Shown: positions 13,694-21,396, counted from the stretch's first letter. The stretch is 23,306 bases of DNA from Candidatus Taylorbacteria bacterium RIFCSPLOWO2_01_FULL_45_15b (GCA_001822655.1 MHRX01000057.1:15504-38809), one strand, 5' to 3'. A program made the numbers and translations. Notes: generated from the letters alone by a model not told the origin.

Positions 13694-14919
13694 ATTGAAT
13701 CTATGCGCCAGTTTCCCAGGGCAGTAATAGTTTTGCGTGTCCTCGTCCCGCCTTCTGTCCGGTAGCGAAATGCGCCCGCGACCGCAATCATAAGCGCATT
13801 GTCTGTCGCAACTTCCTCCGGGGCGATCATGAGTGTCAAAGAATCAAGACTCTTTTCAAACTCGCCCAAGCGCCGACGAAGTTCTTTGTTTGCTATGACC
13901 CCACCTCCCACAAGGAGCGTCTTTGCGCCTGTCAGCTCGACGGCCTTTTTGGTTTTTTCCATGATGACGTCTAGTGCCGCATCCTCAAATTCTCGGGCAA
14001 GCGTCTTTTTGTCGTCGCCACTCATAGCACCGTGTTTTTTTACTGCGTAGAGCACGGCGGTCTTCAGCCCCGAATATGACATGTTGAGCGACGGGTCTTT
14101 GATCATTGGGCGCGGGAATTTCCAATGTCCCGCAAGTTTTTCCCGCCGCGCGGCGCTGGCAAGTCTTGATATCTCCAGTCCGCCCGGATAGGGGAGATTG
14201 AGTATTCGCGCAACTTTATCAAATGCTTCTCCAATGGCGTCGTCCAGAGTGTGTCCGATGATTTCGTATTGAAAGCCATTTTTTAGTAGAACGATTTCTG
14301 TGTGTCCGCCGGAAACCAGAAGAGCGAGAGAGGGGTATATAGTATTTAGTATGTGGTATTTGGTATTTAGTATTTTTTCGAATTTAGAATTTTCTTCTCG
14401 GTGTAACAGCGCCGAGAAGATATGTCCTTCCATATGGTTTACAGGGACAAGGGGAATGTCCCACACATGCGAAAGCGCCTTTGCAAAGTTTATTCCTACC
14501 CAGAGCGCCGGTTCAAGTCCGGGGCCTGCTGTAACGGCAATTGCGTCGATAGGGGGTTTTTCAATATGAGGGATAAATTCCAAAAACTGTCGTAAAAGCT
14601 CCGGCTCCCGCTCCAGTATTTTTTTACTTTCCTCTAAAGTGTACGATATATCGTACACTTTTTTGTCTGAAGTATGTGTGGTGGAGTGAGAGATGTTGGC
14701 GGTTTCGAGGATTTTCTTAAAAATAGGAATAAGATTTTTTGCGTGTTCTCTTTTAGCGAGTGCGGGAAAAACACCTCCGTATTGTGCATGCACCTCAATC
14801 TGCGAATGGGTCATGTGGGCAAGGACTGTTATCTCCGTGATGTTTTCTCGATGTACGCCAACTTCTATGAGCGCGATCGAAGTTTCGTCGCAAGATGTTT
14901 CAATGCCAAGAATAATCAT
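13690..14919 (-). CDS. tsaD: tRNA N6-adenosine threonylcarbamoyltransferase TsaD, with insertions
   Basis: Transfers threonylcarbamoyl to A37 of ANN-decoding tRNAs, together with TsaB and TsaE, in the cytoplasm. Motifs: GIETSCDETS at the N-terminus, the metal-binding histidines in HMEGH (about residues 160-165), LLVSGGHTEI, GGGVIANKELR and the C-terminal TDNALMIA. At 409 aa it exceeds the usual 330-350. One insertion of about 45 aa follows the LETANIS region (YTLEESKKILEREPELL), which I believe is common in Parcubacteria. A second, EKILNTKYHILNTIYP, lies just before SLALLVSGGHT and is encoded by a heptanucleotide tandem array. A TAATAT box precedes the ATG. It converges on, and overlaps by 4 nt, the upstream surface gene. 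Confidence 0.95.
   Translation of the reverse strand: MIILGIETSCDETSIALIEVGVHRENITEITVLAHMTHSQIEVHAQYGGVFPALAKREHAKNLIPIFKKILETANISHSTTHTSDKKVYDISYTLEESKKILEREPELLRQFLEFIPHIEKPPIDAIAVTAGPGLEPALWVGINFAKALSHVWDIPLVPVNHMEGHIFSALLHREENSKFEKILNTKYHILNTIYPSLALLVSGGHTEIVLLKNGFQYEIIGHTLDDAIGEAFDKVARILNLPYPGGLEISRLASAARREKLAGHWKFPRPMIKDPSLNMSYSGLKTAVLYAVKKHGAMSGDDKKTLAREFEDAALDVIMEKTKKAVELTGAKTLLVGGGVIANKELRRRLGEFEKSLDSLTLMIAPEEVATDNALMIAVAGAFRYRTEGGTRTRKTITALGNWRIDSI
14334..14374 (+). repeat. Heptanucleotide tandem array inside tsaD, about 6 units
   Basis: Plus-strand units: partial GGTATA, TAGTATT (14340-14346), TAGTATG, TGGTATT, TGGTATT, TAGTATT. On the coding strand this is AATACTA with AATACCA and CATACTA variants. 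It is the same repeat as at 2365-2414 and encodes the peptide KILNTKYHILNTIY in frame. Confidence 0.9.
14636..14661. repeat. 26-nt perfect palindrome inside tsaD
   Basis: The half-site is AAAGTGTACGATA, immediately followed by its exact complement. It encodes KVYDISYTL in the first TsaD insertion. Confidence 0.85.
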
Positions 14920-14928
14920 GATCAGTGA

Positions 14929-14937
14929 ATATTAGCA
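14929..14937 (-). promoter_or_regulatory. Extended -10 box just upstream of tsaD
   Basis: The minus strand reads TGC-TAATAT, 9 nt, then ATG, so the predicted leader is 0-3 nt. No Shine-Dalgarno is present. Confidence 0.4.
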
Positions 14938-14999
14938 GATGTAAAAGACATTGACAATTTACATATTGTATGAGAGATTCTAGCCTAGAAAAACACCCT

Positions 15000-15485
15000 A
15001 TGAAAGCGAAGCATCCAAAAACGAAGTTGGTAAAACTGATTATCGTGAGGCATGGTGAATACGGATCTGACGGTCGTTTGACTGAATTTGGCCGCGAACA
15101 GATCAATCGTCTCGCAAAGCTTATCGCAAAGCGCATAAAGCGGCATACTAAAAAAATAATGGTTGCTTCGCCAGCAAAGCGTACATTGGAAACTGCCGAT
15201 ATTTTAAAAGAGCACCTTAACATCGCTTTTACTGCGGAGGAATTTCTGCAAACTGATAGTGGCGTTCTCTCCGAGCATAAAGGATTGCTTGCTATCGAAT
15301 TTCTAAGCAAATCTGTCGCGCAACTTGTAATATTTGTGACACACTACGAATATGGGATATATTTTCCGTCCGTCCTCGCATCGCGCTATCTCGGAACGTG
15401 TATCGCGACAAGGGAATTATCTCGTGGTGCGGCGCGGATTATTTGTTGTAAAAGTGGTTCTATGGAGGATATTGGCGGTCGTTAA
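15000..15485 (+). CDS. Histidine phosphatase superfamily protein (phosphoglycerate mutase-like)
   Basis: A 161-aa protein with the catalytic RHG motif at the N-terminus (KLIIVRHGEYG), where the His is phosphorylated during catalysis. RLTEFGREQINRLAKLI, typical of the family, follows, then VASPAKRTLETADIL with the second Arg motif, and IFVTHYEYG, which supplies the second His. It resembles small SixA-like phosphohistidine phosphatases in length, but the substrate cannot be told. ATG 15000 puts RHG at the usual distance from the N-terminus; ATG 14970 would add 10 residues and cannot be excluded. It is divergent from tsaD and ends in an intrinsic terminator. Confidence 0.8.
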   Translation: MKAKHPKTKLVKLIIVRHGEYGSDGRLTEFGREQINRLAKLIAKRIKRHTKKIMVASPAKRTLETADILKEHLNIAFTAEEFLQTDSGVLSEHKGLLAIEFLSKSVAQLVIFVTHYEYGIYFPSVLASRYLGTCIATRELSRGAARIICCKSGSMEDIGGR

Positions 15486-15497
15486 TTTTTTGGAAAT

Positions 15498-15520
15498 CGC
15501 ATCGAAAGATGCGTTTTTTT
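15498..15520 (+). terminator. Intrinsic terminator after the histidine phosphatase gene
   Basis: CGCATC-GAAA-GATGCG, a GNRA-loop hairpin, followed by seven T. It lies 13 nt after the stop. Confidence 0.92.
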
Positions 15521-15599
15521 ATAGAATAATCAAGGCGGGATCCTACATTCAATTTCTAAGTGCAACGTTGTGAGCTAATAATACCTCGTAAGGAGTGGA

Positions 15600-15638
15600 G
15601 AAGTTGAGAGCTTGCGAGCATCTGATTCTCACAACTTC
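15600..15638. repeat. Hairpin containing a single arm of the 5383-5427 palindrome
   Basis: 21 nt at 15613-15633 (starting TGCGAGCATCTG) are identical to the left arm at 5383-5403. Here they sit in a different inverted repeat, GAAGTTGAGAG (15600-15610) with CTCACAACTTC (15628-15638), one mismatch. It ends at the -35 region of msrB. Confidence 0.7.
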
Positions 15639-15656
15639 TGCTGATTTTATTCTATT

Positions 15657-15665
15657 TGGTATACT
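15657..15665 (+). promoter_or_regulatory. Extended -10 promoter of msrB, leaderless
   Basis: TGG-TATACT at 15657-15665, then 6 nt (GTCTTT), then ATG at 15672. The predicted +1 is the A of the start codon. No Shine-Dalgarno. Confidence 0.6.
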
Positions 15666-15671
15666 GTCTTT

Positions 15672-16079
15672 ATGGAGAAAATCAAAAAAACCAACGAAGA
15701 ATGGAAACAAATCTTGCCGAAAGACGTATATCACGTAACTCGCGAAAAAGGCACGGAACCCGCCTTTAGCGGTGAATTTTGGGATAATCACGAGAAAGGC
15801 CAGTATCGCTGTTCAAATTGCGGGCTCCAGCTTTTTTCGTCAGAAACTAAATACGATTCGGGAACAGGCTGGCCGTCTTTCTATAAGCCGGTCGATGATG
15901 CGCACCTTGAATCTCGTCCGGATAACGGCCTCTTGATGAAACGAACGGAAACGATTTGTGCTCGATGCGGCGCGCATCTCGGCCATGTATTTGCGGACGG
16001 TCCCGAACCAACCGGTCGGCGGTTTTGTATGAATTCCTGCGCACTTACTTTTGAAGCGGATAATTCTGATGGCAAGTAA
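15672..16079 (+). CDS. msrB: Peptide-methionine (R)-S-oxide reductase
   Basis: A 135-aa enzyme that reduces the R-epimer of methionine sulfoxide in proteins, repairing oxidative damage. Two CxxC pairs for zinc (C47/C50 and C96/C99) flank SGTGWPSFYKP, and GAHLGHVFADGP leads to the catalytic Cys, C119, in RRFCMNSCALTF. The resolving Cys found near the middle in some forms is not obvious. The length is typical for a free-standing MsrB without a signal peptide, so it acts in the cytoplasm. The start is supported by the -10 box 6 nt upstream. No msrA is in the window. Confidence 0.96.
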   Translation: MEKIKKTNEEWKQILPKDVYHVTREKGTEPAFSGEFWDNHEKGQYRCSNCGLQLFSSETKYDSGTGWPSFYKPVDDAHLESRPDNGLLMKRTETICARCGAHLGHVFADGPEPTGRRFCMNSCALTFEADNSDGK

Positions 16080-16102
16080 GATTTTGCTCGTCACTTCTCA
16101 TT

Positions 16103-16807
16103 ATGAAAGCTGTAATTTTAGCGGCAGGAAAAGGGACTCGACTTCGACCTCTCACCGACGAGAGACCGAAACCGCTTGTTGAAGTAGATGGCAGGACTCT
16201 TTTGGAGCACGTTTTTTTATTTTTACCTGATGCCATCACGGAGCTTATTGTCGTTATTGGATACAAGGGCGCGATGATTCGCGAGAAGTTTGGAAGTCGG
16301 TGGAACGGCAGAAATATTACGTACGTTTCTCAAGAAGAGCAGAAGGGCACCGGACACGCTCTTTTTATGTGCCGCGATCATTTGAAAGGCGCGGGGCGTT
16401 TTTTGGTGTGTTATGCGGACGATCTCCACCACAAAGAAAGTGTCGAGAAATGCCTTAATCATGATAATGCAATACTTGCTTTTCATTCGCCAGACCCAAA
16501 AAAATTTGGTGTCATCGAGCATAGTGACATGAGGGTTCGTTCAATCGTAGAAAAACCTGAAGTGCCCACTTCAAATTTCGTGGCGATCGGCGTCTATGTG
16601 CTCGCTGAAACAATTCTTGATTATTATGCGAAGGTTGTTTTTGCCGAGGGTCGCGAACACTATCTTACTGACATGCTAAATGAATTTGTCAAAGATAACT
16701 TTGTCGTCGCGGTTCCAACTGAATTTTGGCATCCGATAGCCACAGTATCCGATGTTGATGCTTTTGAAGCGCAGAAATGTTTTGAATCGGAGCGGAATCT
16801 CGCATGA
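16103..16807 (+). CDS. Sugar-phosphate nucleotidyltransferase
   Basis: A 234-aa NTP-transferase family enzyme that joins an NTP and a sugar-1-phosphate to make an NDP-sugar. The N-terminal nucleotide-binding motif AAGKGTRLRPLTDERPKPLVEV is intact apart from normal variation, and CYADDLHH holds the metal-binding acidic pair. EKPEVPTSNFVAIGVYVL is the usual second half of the domain. There is no C-terminal left-handed beta-helix, so it is a bare catalytic domain; GalU, RfbA or MurU-type specificity cannot be separated by eye. No Shine-Dalgarno is seen. Its stop overlaps the next start (ATGA), so both are translated together. Confidence 0.88.
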   Translation: MKAVILAAGKGTRLRPLTDERPKPLVEVDGRTLLEHVFLFLPDAITELIVVIGYKGAMIREKFGSRWNGRNITYVSQEEQKGTGHALFMCRDHLKGAGRFLVCYADDLHHKESVEKCLNHDNAILAFHSPDPKKFGVIEHSDMRVRSIVEKPEVPTSNFVAIGVYVLAETILDYYAKVVFAEGREHYLTDMLNEFVKDNFVVAVPTEFWHPIATVSDVDAFEAQKCFESERNLA

Positions 16808-17349
16808 AAAAATATTTTGTTATCGCGGCGGGTGGACTTGTCATTATAGCCACCATTGTCATATTTGCGGGGAATGAATTCCTGAAGGAAAATCGCGCCA
16901 GATTTACGAGCGATGACGATGACAAATTTATTGATGAAGGTTCCGGGGCGTCTCTGGCGACACCATCTACCACTCCTCTCGAAACACCAAAAGGGTCGCG
17001 ATTCAAAATAGGCGATAGTTTTCTTCGTCTAATTATTGCGGATTCGGAGGTCGAGCGGCAGATCGGTCTCGGTAATCGGCCTGCAATAGCGGCCGATGCC
17101 GGAATGCTTTTTGTCTTTGACGACGATGGTAAATATGGTTTTTGGATGAAAGATACGCGGTTTGCCATTGATATTATTTGGCTTGATCGAGATTTCCGTA
17201 TCGTCGATATCCGTGCTTCTGTAGAGCCCGAGTCATATCCGGAAGTATTTTTTCCACAGGAGTTAGCGCGTTATGTCTTAGAAACGCGCGCGGGGTATGC
17301 CCTCGAAAACGGTCTTGTTGTCGGTCAATCATTAGAGTATATCGAATAG
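16804..17349 (+). CDS. DUF192 family membrane-anchored protein
   Basis: A 181-aa protein. Residues 4-24 are an N-terminal hydrophobic anchor or signal (YFVIAAGGLVIIATIVIFAG), then an acidic Ser/Thr-rich linker to about residue 60. The DUF192 domain spans about 65-180: RQIGLGNRPAIAADAGMLFVF, the hallmark GFWMKDTRFAIDIIWLD, and YVLETRAGYALENGL. The family has no proven biochemical role. The start overlaps the nucleotidyltransferase stop by 4 nt. Confidence 0.88.
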   Translation: MKKYFVIAAGGLVIIATIVIFAGNEFLKENRARFTSDDDDKFIDEGSGASLATPSTTPLETPKGSRFKIGDSFLRLIIADSEVERQIGLGNRPAIAADAGMLFVFDDDGKYGFWMKDTRFAIDIIWLDRDFRIVDIRASVEPESYPEVFFPQELARYVLETRAGYALENGLVVGQSLEYIE

Positions 17350-17397
17350 TCGCACCAATCGCGGATAATCGTCGGGAAGACGCTTTTTTTGGAAACC

Positions 17398-17406
17398 TGC
17401 TACTAT
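17398..17406 (+). promoter_or_regulatory. Extended -10 promoter of the PLD-family gene, leaderless
   Basis: TGC-TACTAT at 17398-17406, 6 nt (GTCGCC), ATG at 17413. The predicted +1 coincides with the start codon. The box also rules out the upstream TTG at 17389 as a start for transcripts from here. Confidence 0.5.
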
Positions 17407-17412
17407 GTCGCC

Positions 17413-18489
17413 ATGCAGGCCAAACCGTGGAAGTTTTTTTTATACGCGCCGGAAGCGTGGAATGCTCTACTTGAATCCGTGCGGGGGGCAAAAAATAGTA
17501 TTGATTTTGAGCAATTCATATTTGCCGACACGCCGATTGGGCGAGAATTTGCGGAGGTTTTTAAGAAAAAATCGTCCGAAGGTGTCGCCGTTCGACTGCT
17601 TTGCGATACCGCCGGCAGTTATGGATTTTTTAATTCACAACTTCATCGCGAGCTTGTCGGTGCCGGAGTGAATGTGGTTTTTTTTAACCACATCAGTCCG
17701 TGGCGCGTTCATCACATGTCACTTTGGATTCACCGCGATCATCGGAAACTCGCAATAATAGATGGAAAAGAAGTATTTCTCGGGGGAGTGGGTATTAATG
17801 ATAACCAACGATTGTGGAGGGACACGCATCTTTCTGTTACCGAAATTTCCTTTATTGAGCAGGCCGTTGCACTTTTTGAAGCGATGTGGAGAACCGCGCG
17901 TGATAGTAGATTCGCTCCCTTTAGGGGTGGTCTTGAGACTCGGGATGGCTTTAATCTCGTTGCGAATGCGCCGAAACACGGATATCGGCATATTTATTAC
18001 CGATACGTAAATGCCCTAAGAAAAGCGCGGGGCTATGCATATATGACAACACCGTATTTTGTCCCGCCGAGAAAATTTGTACGAGCGGCGTGTCGAGCGG
18101 CTCGCCGCGGTGTTGACGTGCGGATTTTGCTTCCGGAAAGATCAGACAATTTTTATGTTGATAAGGCAGGCGAGCATCTCTTTCATATTCTTTTTCGATC
18201 AGGCGTGAGGGTGTTTCGGTATCGCTCGTCTATGCTTCACGCGAAAACATTCGTGATTGACGGGGCTTGGGCTTCTGTTGGAAGCGCAAATCTGGATAAT
18301 ATATGTCTTCGTTATAATTATGAGATAACCGCACTTTCCTCGAATAGAGAATTTGCCGAAGCAGTTAAAGGCCATTTTCTCGACGACTTGACGCGTTCGA
18401 GAGAAGTGGATCCACACGAATGGGCGCGCCGACCATGGATCGTGAAAGTCATTGAATTTGGCGCGTCACTTTTTTCGGAGGTTTTTTGA
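17413..18489 (+). CDS. Phospholipase D-family protein, cardiolipin synthase-like
   Basis: A 358-aa protein with two HKD motifs: H110-R-K112-LAIID117 and H276-A-K278-TFVID283, the pair that forms one active site for phosphatidyl transfer. The residues after the second motif, GSANLDNICLRYNYEI, are typical of cardiolipin synthases. IDFEQFIFADTPIGREFAEVF and GVAVRLLCDTAGS match the N-terminal half of ClsB-like enzymes. It lacks the two N-terminal membrane helices of ClsA-type synthases, so it is probably peripheral at the membrane. Substrate use in a cell that may not make its own lipids is open. ATG 17413 is favoured by the adjacent -10 box. Confidence 0.85.
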   Translation: MQAKPWKFFLYAPEAWNALLESVRGAKNSIDFEQFIFADTPIGREFAEVFKKKSSEGVAVRLLCDTAGSYGFFNSQLHRELVGAGVNVVFFNHISPWRVHHMSLWIHRDHRKLAIIDGKEVFLGGVGINDNQRLWRDTHLSVTEISFIEQAVALFEAMWRTARDSRFAPFRGGLETRDGFNLVANAPKHGYRHIYYRYVNALRKARGYAYMTTPYFVPPRKFVRAACRAARRGVDVRILLPERSDNFYVDKAGEHLFHILFRSGVRVFRYRSSMLHAKTFVIDGAWASVGSANLDNICLRYNYEITALSSNREFAEAVKGHFLDDLTRSREVDPHEWARRPWIVKVIEFGASLFSEVF

Positions 18490-18571
18490 TTTGAGCGCGA
18501 AGAGATTTTTTGTTGTCAGAGACTTTCTTTGTATGGTAGATTGTCTCACATTGGCTATTAATTATTTTGAA

Positions 18572-19852
18572 ATGCATACAATTCTAAGTATCAAAGGCAG
18601 GGAAATATTAGACTCGCGCGGAAATCCGACTGTCGAAGTTGATGTGAGGCTAAAGGGCGGCGCAATGGGGCGTGCCGCAGTGCCGTCCGGCGCTTCCACG
18701 GGTACGCACGAAGCGGTAGAGCTTCGGGACGGCGAAAAGCGGTACGGCGGCAAAGGAGTAAAAAAAGCGGTCGCGAATGTAAACGGAATGATTTTGAAAA
18801 AAATAAAGGGCAAAAGCTTTGACCAGCGAACGCTCGACAGCGCGATGATTGCCCTCGACGGCACCAAAAATAAAAGCGCGCTTGGAGCGAACGCGATTCT
18901 CGGTGTCTCGATGGCGTTTTCCCACGCCGCCTCGAAAGCCGAAAAAATTCCGCTGTACAAATATTTTAAAAATATTTCAAAGACGAAGGCGCCGTTCTCT
19001 CTTCCGGTTCCCATGATGAATATTTTGAATGGCGGAAAGCATGCCGAGAATTCCACTGATCTTCAGGAATTTATGATTATGCCTCTCGGAGCGCCTTCTT
19101 TTTCCGAAGCGCTTCGCTACGGCGCGGAAGTTTTTCATGCATTGAAAAAAATATTTCACGCGCGAGGACTCAATACGTCTGTTGGAGACGAGGGGGGCTA
19201 CGCGCCTTCATTACCGTCAAATACTGCGGCGATAGAAATAATCCTTGAGGCGATAGCAAAGGCAGGATATAAGGGAGGCAAGGATATATTTATCGCGATT
19301 GATGGCGCGGCGAGCGAGCTTTATAAAGACGGCAAGTATTATCTAGCGAGCGAAAAACGATCCTTAACAAGCGAGCAAATGGTGAAATTTTATTCCGATT
19401 GGGCCAAAAAATTTCCGATCGTTTCTATTGAAGATGGTTTGGCCGAGGATGACTGGGATGGCTACAAACTTTTAACAAAGACGATAGGGAAAAAGGTTCA
19501 GATTGTCGGGGACGACCTTTTTGTCACGAATATTGAGAGACTTGAAAGGGGGATACAAGAGAAGGCGGGCAATTCGATTCTCATCAAATTAAACCAAATC
19601 GGCACTGTGTCCGAGACGATAGATGCGGTAAAGATGGCGCACGACGCTGGAATGACTGCGGTGATTTCCCACCGCTCCGGCGAAACAGAAGATGCGACGA
19701 TCTCGCATTTTGTCGTGGGGCTCGCTACCGGACAAATCAAGACCGGATCTCTTTGTCGTGGGGAACGGACTGCCAAATACAATGAGCTTCTCCGCATCGA
19801 AGAAGAGCTTGGAAAGAAAGCACTCTTTGCCGGTAAAGCCGCATTAAAATAA
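18572..19852 (+). CDS. eno: Enolase
   Basis: A 426-aa enzyme converting 2-phosphoglycerate to phosphoenolpyruvate in glycolysis. Features: ILDSRGNPTVEVDV, the mobile loop SGASTGTHEAVELRDG, NGGKHAENSTDLQEFMIMP, VGDEGGYAPSL, the metal ligands in IAIDGAASE, SIEDGLAEDDW and VGDDLFVTN, the signature ILIKLNQIGTVSET with its catalytic Lys, and SHRSGETEDATI. Length is normal. ATG 18572 gives the standard N-terminus (HTILSIKGREILDS); upstream in-frame codons add 40 residues unlike the family. A weak TATTAA lies about 10 nt before the start. No Shine-Dalgarno. Confidence 0.97.
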   Translation: MHTILSIKGREILDSRGNPTVEVDVRLKGGAMGRAAVPSGASTGTHEAVELRDGEKRYGGKGVKKAVANVNGMILKKIKGKSFDQRTLDSAMIALDGTKNKSALGANAILGVSMAFSHAASKAEKIPLYKYFKNISKTKAPFSLPVPMMNILNGGKHAENSTDLQEFMIMPLGAPSFSEALRYGAEVFHALKKIFHARGLNTSVGDEGGYAPSLPSNTAAIEIILEAIAKAGYKGGKDIFIAIDGAASELYKDGKYYLASEKRSLTSEQMVKFYSDWAKKFPIVSIEDGLAEDDWDGYKLLTKTIGKKVQIVGDDLFVTNIERLERGIQEKAGNSILIKLNQIGTVSETIDAVKMAHDAGMTAVISHRSGETEDATISHFVVGLATGQIKTGSLCRGERTAKYNELLRIEEELGKKALFAGKAALK

Positions 19853-19901
19853 AGAAAGAGCGAACTCGCTAACTAATATGGATTGAGCATGGTTTTTACT
19901 G

Positions 19902-19937
19902 CCTAACTATTTTCTACGATCGTAAAAGATAGTTAGG
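19902..19937. repeat. 36-nt near-perfect palindrome between eno and alr
   Basis: Arms 19902-19919 and 19920-19937 match over 18 bp with one mismatch and one G-T, without a loop (centre TACGATCGTA). No T-run follows on the plus strand. It could be an operator for alr or a cruciform site. Confidence 0.65.
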
Positions 19938-20027
19938 TGAAGAAATATTTGTTGATGTAATTCTTGATTGGAACCACAGTGGCAGAAGAAAAGACGTCTA
20001 TTGCGTAGAATTTTTTTCCAAGTAGTT

Positions 20028-20033
20028 TATACT
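20028..20033 (+). promoter_or_regulatory. -10 box of alr, leaderless type
   Basis: TATACT, 7 nt, then ATG at 20041. No convincing -35 at 17 nt and no Shine-Dalgarno. Confidence 0.5.
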
Positions 20034-20040
20034 TCAGAGA

Positions 20041-21174
20041 ATGACCCAGCATAACGGACTTCGAACATGGATCGAGATAAGCATTGAATCTCTGCGGCAC
20101 AACTATTCGCTTTTCCGCGGTATCATTTCTCCCTCGACGAAGCTGATGGCGGTCGTGAAATCAAACGCCTATGGCCACTCTATTCTTGATTACGCGAAAA
20201 ACCTCGATGCGTTTGGCGTGGATTTTTTCGGCGTTGATTCTGTCGTCGAGGCTGAAGCGCTTCGCAAAGACGGAATTCAAAAACCCCTCTTAGTGCTCGG
20301 GTACACGCTTCCCGAACGATTTTCAGAAGCTCATTCAAAGGACATATCATTTACCATCTCATCCCATGATCATATTCGGATGATGGGTGTTTCAGAAAAT
20401 AAGGTGCCGCTCAAAGTCCATCTGAAGCTCGATACGGGGATGCATCGCCAGGGCTTCATGGTGCATGAAATGGAATCGTTGATTTCCGTCCTCCGTGAAG
20501 CGGAAAAATCCGGACGCTTAAAAGTGGAAGGCGTATACACTCATTTTTCTTCGGCAAAAAATCCAGCTGCGCCTCAGTCGACGTTCGGCCAGATTGATCT
20601 TTTTAAGGAGATGGCGAAAAAGATCGAAGAGGGGATCGGTCACGCTGTCACGAAGCATGCCGCCGCGACCGGAGGAGCATTGCTTTTCCCTGAAGCGCAT
20701 TTTGATATGGTCCGCATCGGAATAGGCTTTACCGGCCTGTGGCCGTCGCTTGAGACCCGGCACTCCCTGCATGAGAAATATTCTTTGAAACCCATTCTTT
20801 CTTGGAAGACGATCATTTCGGAAGTAAAAAAAATACCCGCGGGAAGCACGGTCGGGTATGACCAAACGGAGGCCGTGAAGCGCGACACCATGCTTGCAAT
20901 TTGCCCCGTAGGGTATTGGCATGGGTTCCGTCGCTCACTCTCGAGCGTTGGGTCGGTATTTATCGGCGGCCAGTCCTGCCGTGTGTTGGGCCGGGTTTCG
21001 ATGGATATGATCATTATTGATTGCACCGATCTTCGCAATGTCGCTGTTCTTGATGAGGTTGTGCTTATTGATGCGGTTCTTGGCAATATCTACGAAATGG
21101 CGGAAGCGAGCGCGACATCCCACTACGAAATCGTCACCCAGCTTAACCCGCTTATGCGGAGAATCTACCTCTAA
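20041..21174 (+). CDS. alr: Alanine racemase
   Basis: A 377-aa fold-type III PLP enzyme that makes D-alanine for peptidoglycan. The PLP lysine is K40 in MAVVKSNAYGHS. HLKLDTGMHRQGF and VEGVYTHFSSA belong to the TIM barrel, VRIGIGFTGLWPS to its end, and the second catalytic base is the Tyr in STVGYDQTE (about residue 273). The C-terminal beta domain contains GRVSMDMIIIDCTDL, also typical. Some details (Cys-Pro-Val-Gly-Tyr in the second domain, short C-terminus) are normal variation. The start follows a -10 box directly. It implies that the cell builds a peptidoglycan wall. Confidence 0.95.
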   Translation: MTQHNGLRTWIEISIESLRHNYSLFRGIISPSTKLMAVVKSNAYGHSILDYAKNLDAFGVDFFGVDSVVEAEALRKDGIQKPLLVLGYTLPERFSEAHSKDISFTISSHDHIRMMGVSENKVPLKVHLKLDTGMHRQGFMVHEMESLISVLREAEKSGRLKVEGVYTHFSSAKNPAAPQSTFGQIDLFKEMAKKIEEGIGHAVTKHAAATGGALLFPEAHFDMVRIGIGFTGLWPSLETRHSLHEKYSLKPILSWKTIISEVKKIPAGSTVGYDQTEAVKRDTMLAICPVGYWHGFRRSLSSVGSVFIGGQSCRVLGRVSMDMIIIDCTDLRNVAVLDEVVLIDAVLGNIYEMAEASATSHYEIVTQLNPLMRRIYL

Positions 21175-21186
21175 AGAGCGAAAAGG

Positions 21187-21215
21187 TTGCATTTTTCATG
21201 AGATTCCCTTATAGT
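21187..21215 (+). promoter_or_regulatory. Promoter of rpmG
   Basis: TTGCAT at 21187-21192, exactly 17 nt, TATAGT at 21210-21215. The predicted leader is about 16 nt. This is the best-spaced protein-gene promoter in the window. Confidence 0.65.
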
Positions 21216-21237
21216 TTCGTTCTGTAACTAAACCCAT

Positions 21238-21396
21238 ATGTCGCAAGATAAACTTATAAAACTCGCCTGCAAAACCTGTAAGCGCATTAACTATTGGTCT
21301 CGAAAGAACAAGAAAACCGTGGAGCGTAAAATCGAACTCCAAAAATTTTGCAAATGGTGCCGAAAAAAGACGGTGCATAAGGAGGTGAAGAAATAA
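21238..21396 (+). CDS. rpmG: 50S ribosomal protein L33, zinc-binding form
   Basis: A 52-aa basic protein, MSQDKLIKLACKTCKRIN..., with Cys pairs CKTC (residues 11-14) and CKWC (38-41) that form the zinc site of the C+ form. The central NYWSRKNKKT is characteristic of L33. It is a component of the large ribosomal subunit near the E site. It has its own promoter, and its stop codon lies inside the left arm of a terminator hairpin. In many bacteria rpmG precedes secE-nusG, which is not the case here. Confidence 0.92.
   Translation: MSQDKLIKLACKTCKRINYWSRKNKKTVERKIELQKFCKWCRKKTVHKEVKK

Noticed and set aside
18452..18571. 40-residue N-terminal extension of enolase
   Set aside because: The extension overlaps the 3' end of the PLD-family gene and precedes the normal enolase N-terminus at 18572, so it is not part of the protein.
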